Part shown: positions 62,545 to 64,000 of the stretch, in pieces
Layout: every line of letters starts with the position of its first letter
How positions within the stretch are numbered: position 1 is the first letter of the stretch
Assembly (NCBI RefSeq): GCF_001428125.1
Contig: NZ_LMSM01000005.1
Span: forward strand, 451,331 to 515,330
Source of the DNA: Nocardioides sp. Soil774
GTDB lineage: Bacteria; Actinomycetota; Actinomycetes; Propionibacteriales; Nocardioidaceae
Direction of reading: 5' to 3'
Length of the DNA: 64,000 nt
The notes under the pieces: generated by a model
The model's input: the letters and a program-made list of their open reading frames with translations, nothing else
Database searches by the model: none
What the model was told of the DNA's origin: nothing
Translations under genes and position numbers: made by a program

Positions 62545-62558
62545 GGGCCACAGGTCCC
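62545..62558. promoter_or_regulatory. DosR-box-like site (one mismatch)
   Basis: GGGCCACAGGTCCC fits GGGAC-N4-GTCCC with one mismatch and lies 66-79 bases before the start of the stress-protein gene on the minus strand, in the 99-base gap after the amidohydrolase gene. Confidence 0.45.
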
Positions 62559-62578
62559 ACCGATCGCGCGAGGGGCCC

Positions 62579-64000
62579 TCACCGAGCGGCGTGCACGCAG
62601 GTGCCGGCGACCCAGGTCGACCGCACCCGGGCGGCGCCGATCTCCTCGGGCACGAGGAACGGGTCGCGGTCCAGCACCACGAGGTCGGCCACGGCACCGG
62701 GGGCGACCACACCGGCGTCGTCGCGGTGGTTCACCCACGCCGAGCCGCTGGTGTACGCCGCGAAGGCCACCTCGGCGGCCAGCGCCTGGTGCGGACCGAG
62801 GGGCTCGGTCCCCGCGGGCCCGGGCTCGCCCCACGACGTACGGTGCACCGCGGTGTGGATCGCGGCCAGCGGGTCCGGGGTGCTGACCGGCCAGTCGCTG
62901 CCGGCGACCAGCCGTGCGCCGGCGGCGTGGAGGTCGGCGAAGGGATACTGGCGCGCCGAGCGCTCGGGGCCGAGGAACGGGATGGTCAGCTCGGTCATCT
63001 GCTCGTCGTGGCAGGCCCACAGCGCCTGGATGTTGGCCGCGACGCCGAGCGCCGCGAAGCGCGGCACGTCGTCGGGGTGCACCAGCTGGAGGTGGGCCAC
63101 GTGGTGGCGCCGCTCGGGACGGGTGCCCTCGAGCGCGTCCAGCGCCTCGCGCACCGCCCGGTCGCCGAGGCCGTGGAAGTGGACCTGGAAGCCCGCTGCG
63201 TCGAGCGCGTGCACGGCACGACGCAGGCTGTCGGGCTCGACGAACGACAGCCCCGAGCTGTGGGTGGCGTGGCCGCACCGGTCGACGTAGGGCTCGACCA
63301 GGGCAGCGGTGCCGTTCTCGATGACGCCGTCCTGCATGATCTTGACCGCCGTCGCCGAGAACCGGCCGCCCGACCACTCCTGACGCCGTGCGACGAGGTC
63401 GTCGACCTGCTCCAGGCCCCGGTCGCGATCCCACCAGAGCGCGCCCACCACGGTGCCCGTCAGCTCGCCGGCGGCGGCCGCCCGGGCATAGGTGGGTCCG
63501 GGGTCACGCATGCCGGAGTAGGCACCGACGATCGCGTCCTGCCAGCCGGTGATGCCGAGGGAGTGCAGGTGGCGCTGGCCCTCGAGGAGCGCGGCGCGCA
63601 TCTGCGCGTCGTCGGCGGGCGGCAGCACGTCGACGACCAGCTGCATGGCCCCCTCGTGCAGCACGCCGGTCGGCCGGCCGGCGGGGTCGCGCTCGATCCG
63701 CCCGTCGCGCGGGTCGGGGGTGCCGGCAGTGATGCCGGCGAGGTGGAGCGCGCGGGAGTTGAGCCACATCCCGTGGTGGTCGCGGTTGGCGAGGGCGACC
63801 GGCCGGTCGGGCACGACCTCGTCCAGCGCTGCGGCGGTGGGCAGCCCACCCGGGAAGGCCGCCATCGCCCAGCCGCCCCCCTGCAGCCAGTCCGTGCCCG
63901 GGTGCGTGCGGGCGTGCTCGGCGACGTGGCGCACGTAGGCGCCGGCGTCGACCGGGAGCCCGCTCAGGTCGCAGCCGAGACGCTCGAGGCCGCCCTGCAC
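62579..64000 (-). CDS. Amidohydrolase family protein (YtcJ-like), 5' end outside the window
   Basis: The 473 visible residues correspond to most of an amidohydrolase_3 protein. Visible motifs are ALANRDHHGMWLNSRAL, the carboxylated-Lys strand VKIMQDGVIENGT, QVHFHGLGDRAVREAL, HVAHLQLVHP and GSDWPVSTPDP. The N-terminal HxH metal motif is expected beyond the window edge. It probably hydrolyses an amide or ester, substrate unknown. Confidence 0.9.
   Translation of the reverse strand: MQGGLERLGCDLSGLPVDAGAYVRHVAEHARTHPGTDWLQGGGWAMAAFPGGLPTAAALDEVVPDRPVALANRDHHGMWLNSRALHLAGITAGTPDPRDGRIERDPAGRPTGVLHEGAMQLVVDVLPPADDAQMRAALLEGQRHLHSLGITGWQDAIVGAYSGMRDPGPTYARAAAAGELTGTVVGALWWDRDRGLEQVDDLVARRQEWSGGRFSATAVKIMQDGVIENGTAALVEPYVDRCGHATHSSGLSFVEPDSLRRAVHALDAAGFQVHFHGLGDRAVREALDALEGTRPERRHHVAHLQLVHPDDVPRFAALGVAANIQALWACHDEQMTELTIPFLGPERSARQYPFADLHAAGARLVAGSDWPVSTPDPLAAIHTAVHRTSWGEPGPAGTEPLGPHQALAAEVAFAAYTSGSAWVNHRDDAGVVAPGAVADLVVLDRDPFLVPEEIGAARVRSTWVAGTCVHAAR

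Noticed and set aside
1..64000. CRISPR array, tRNA, rRNA, insertion sequence or prophage
   Set aside because: I found no regularly spaced repeat set, no TTCGA-type T-arm with matching stems, no ribosomal segment and no transposase, integrase or phage structural gene.

Overview
The window is one continuous stretch of very GC-rich chromosomal DNA (by eye around 70% G+C or more) with many GTG starts, ATGA/GTGA gene overlaps and long antisense open frames. Gene content and sequence style point to a high-GC actinomycete, most likely Nocardioides or a close relative in the Nocardioidaceae; that is inference, because no rRNA gene is present. I see no tRNA, rRNA, CRISPR array, transposase or phage gene.

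Region 1 (1-6.2 kb, all minus strand): two identical 45-bp palindromic elements lie beyond the end of a four-gene operon for a pyruvate-type 2-oxoacid:ferredoxin oxidoreductase (gamma, alpha, beta). Its fourth subunit fuses a GltD-like flavoprotein to a 2[4Fe-4S] ferredoxin. A secreted phospholipase-D-fold protein follows.

Region 2 (6.2-26 kb) looks like a catabolic locus for an unidentified small molecule. A ten-gene minus-strand operon runs from a ribose-type ABC importer (one permease is fused to the ATPase) through a butanediol-dehydrogenase-like enzyme, a VOC protein, a DddP-like M24 protein lacking one metal-binding Asp, E1 alpha and beta of a 2-oxoacid/acetoin-type dehydrogenase, a degenerate E2 with no lipoyl domain and no catalytic His, and an aldehyde dehydrogenase. 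Next to it are two more alcohol dehydrogenases, a 3-hydroxyisobutyrate-dehydrogenase-like gene, an XRE-cupin regulator, and a plus-strand set of a PRISE-type reductase, an EboE-like TIM barrel and a thiolase. Two promoters here share a TGTGAA/TTCACA motif that could be the regulator's operator.

Region 3 (26-34 kb): a histidine kinase with a stand-alone receiver, an ABM-like protein with a NarL-type regulator, a DadA-type amine oxidoreductase divergent from a PucR regulator and a cupin (polyamine or amine catabolism), and a secreted TolB-like protein.

Region 4 (34-62.5 kb) closely resembles a concentrated version of the Mycobacterium tuberculosis DosR (DevR) dormancy regulon. It has four universal stress proteins, a DUF1876 protein, an Rv2004c-like kinase, an NRAMP-family transporter with a PRC/MgtE_N partner, a class I aldolase, an OtsB1-like HAD-GH65 fusion, a GT4 glycosyltransferase, a debranching enzyme, a CtpF-like P-type ATPase, an Acg-like nitroreductase, a DevS-like haem-sensor kinase and two DevR-like regulators. 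Palindromes matching the DosR-box core GGGAC-N4-GTCCC lie in front of several of these genes. Two genes (the ATPase and the second DevR) each carry a single-base frameshift at a short homopolymer, so either sequence errors or real decay must be considered.

Region 5 (58.8-64 kb): release factor 3, a zinc alcohol dehydrogenase, the fourth stress protein, and an amidohydrolase cut by the window edge.
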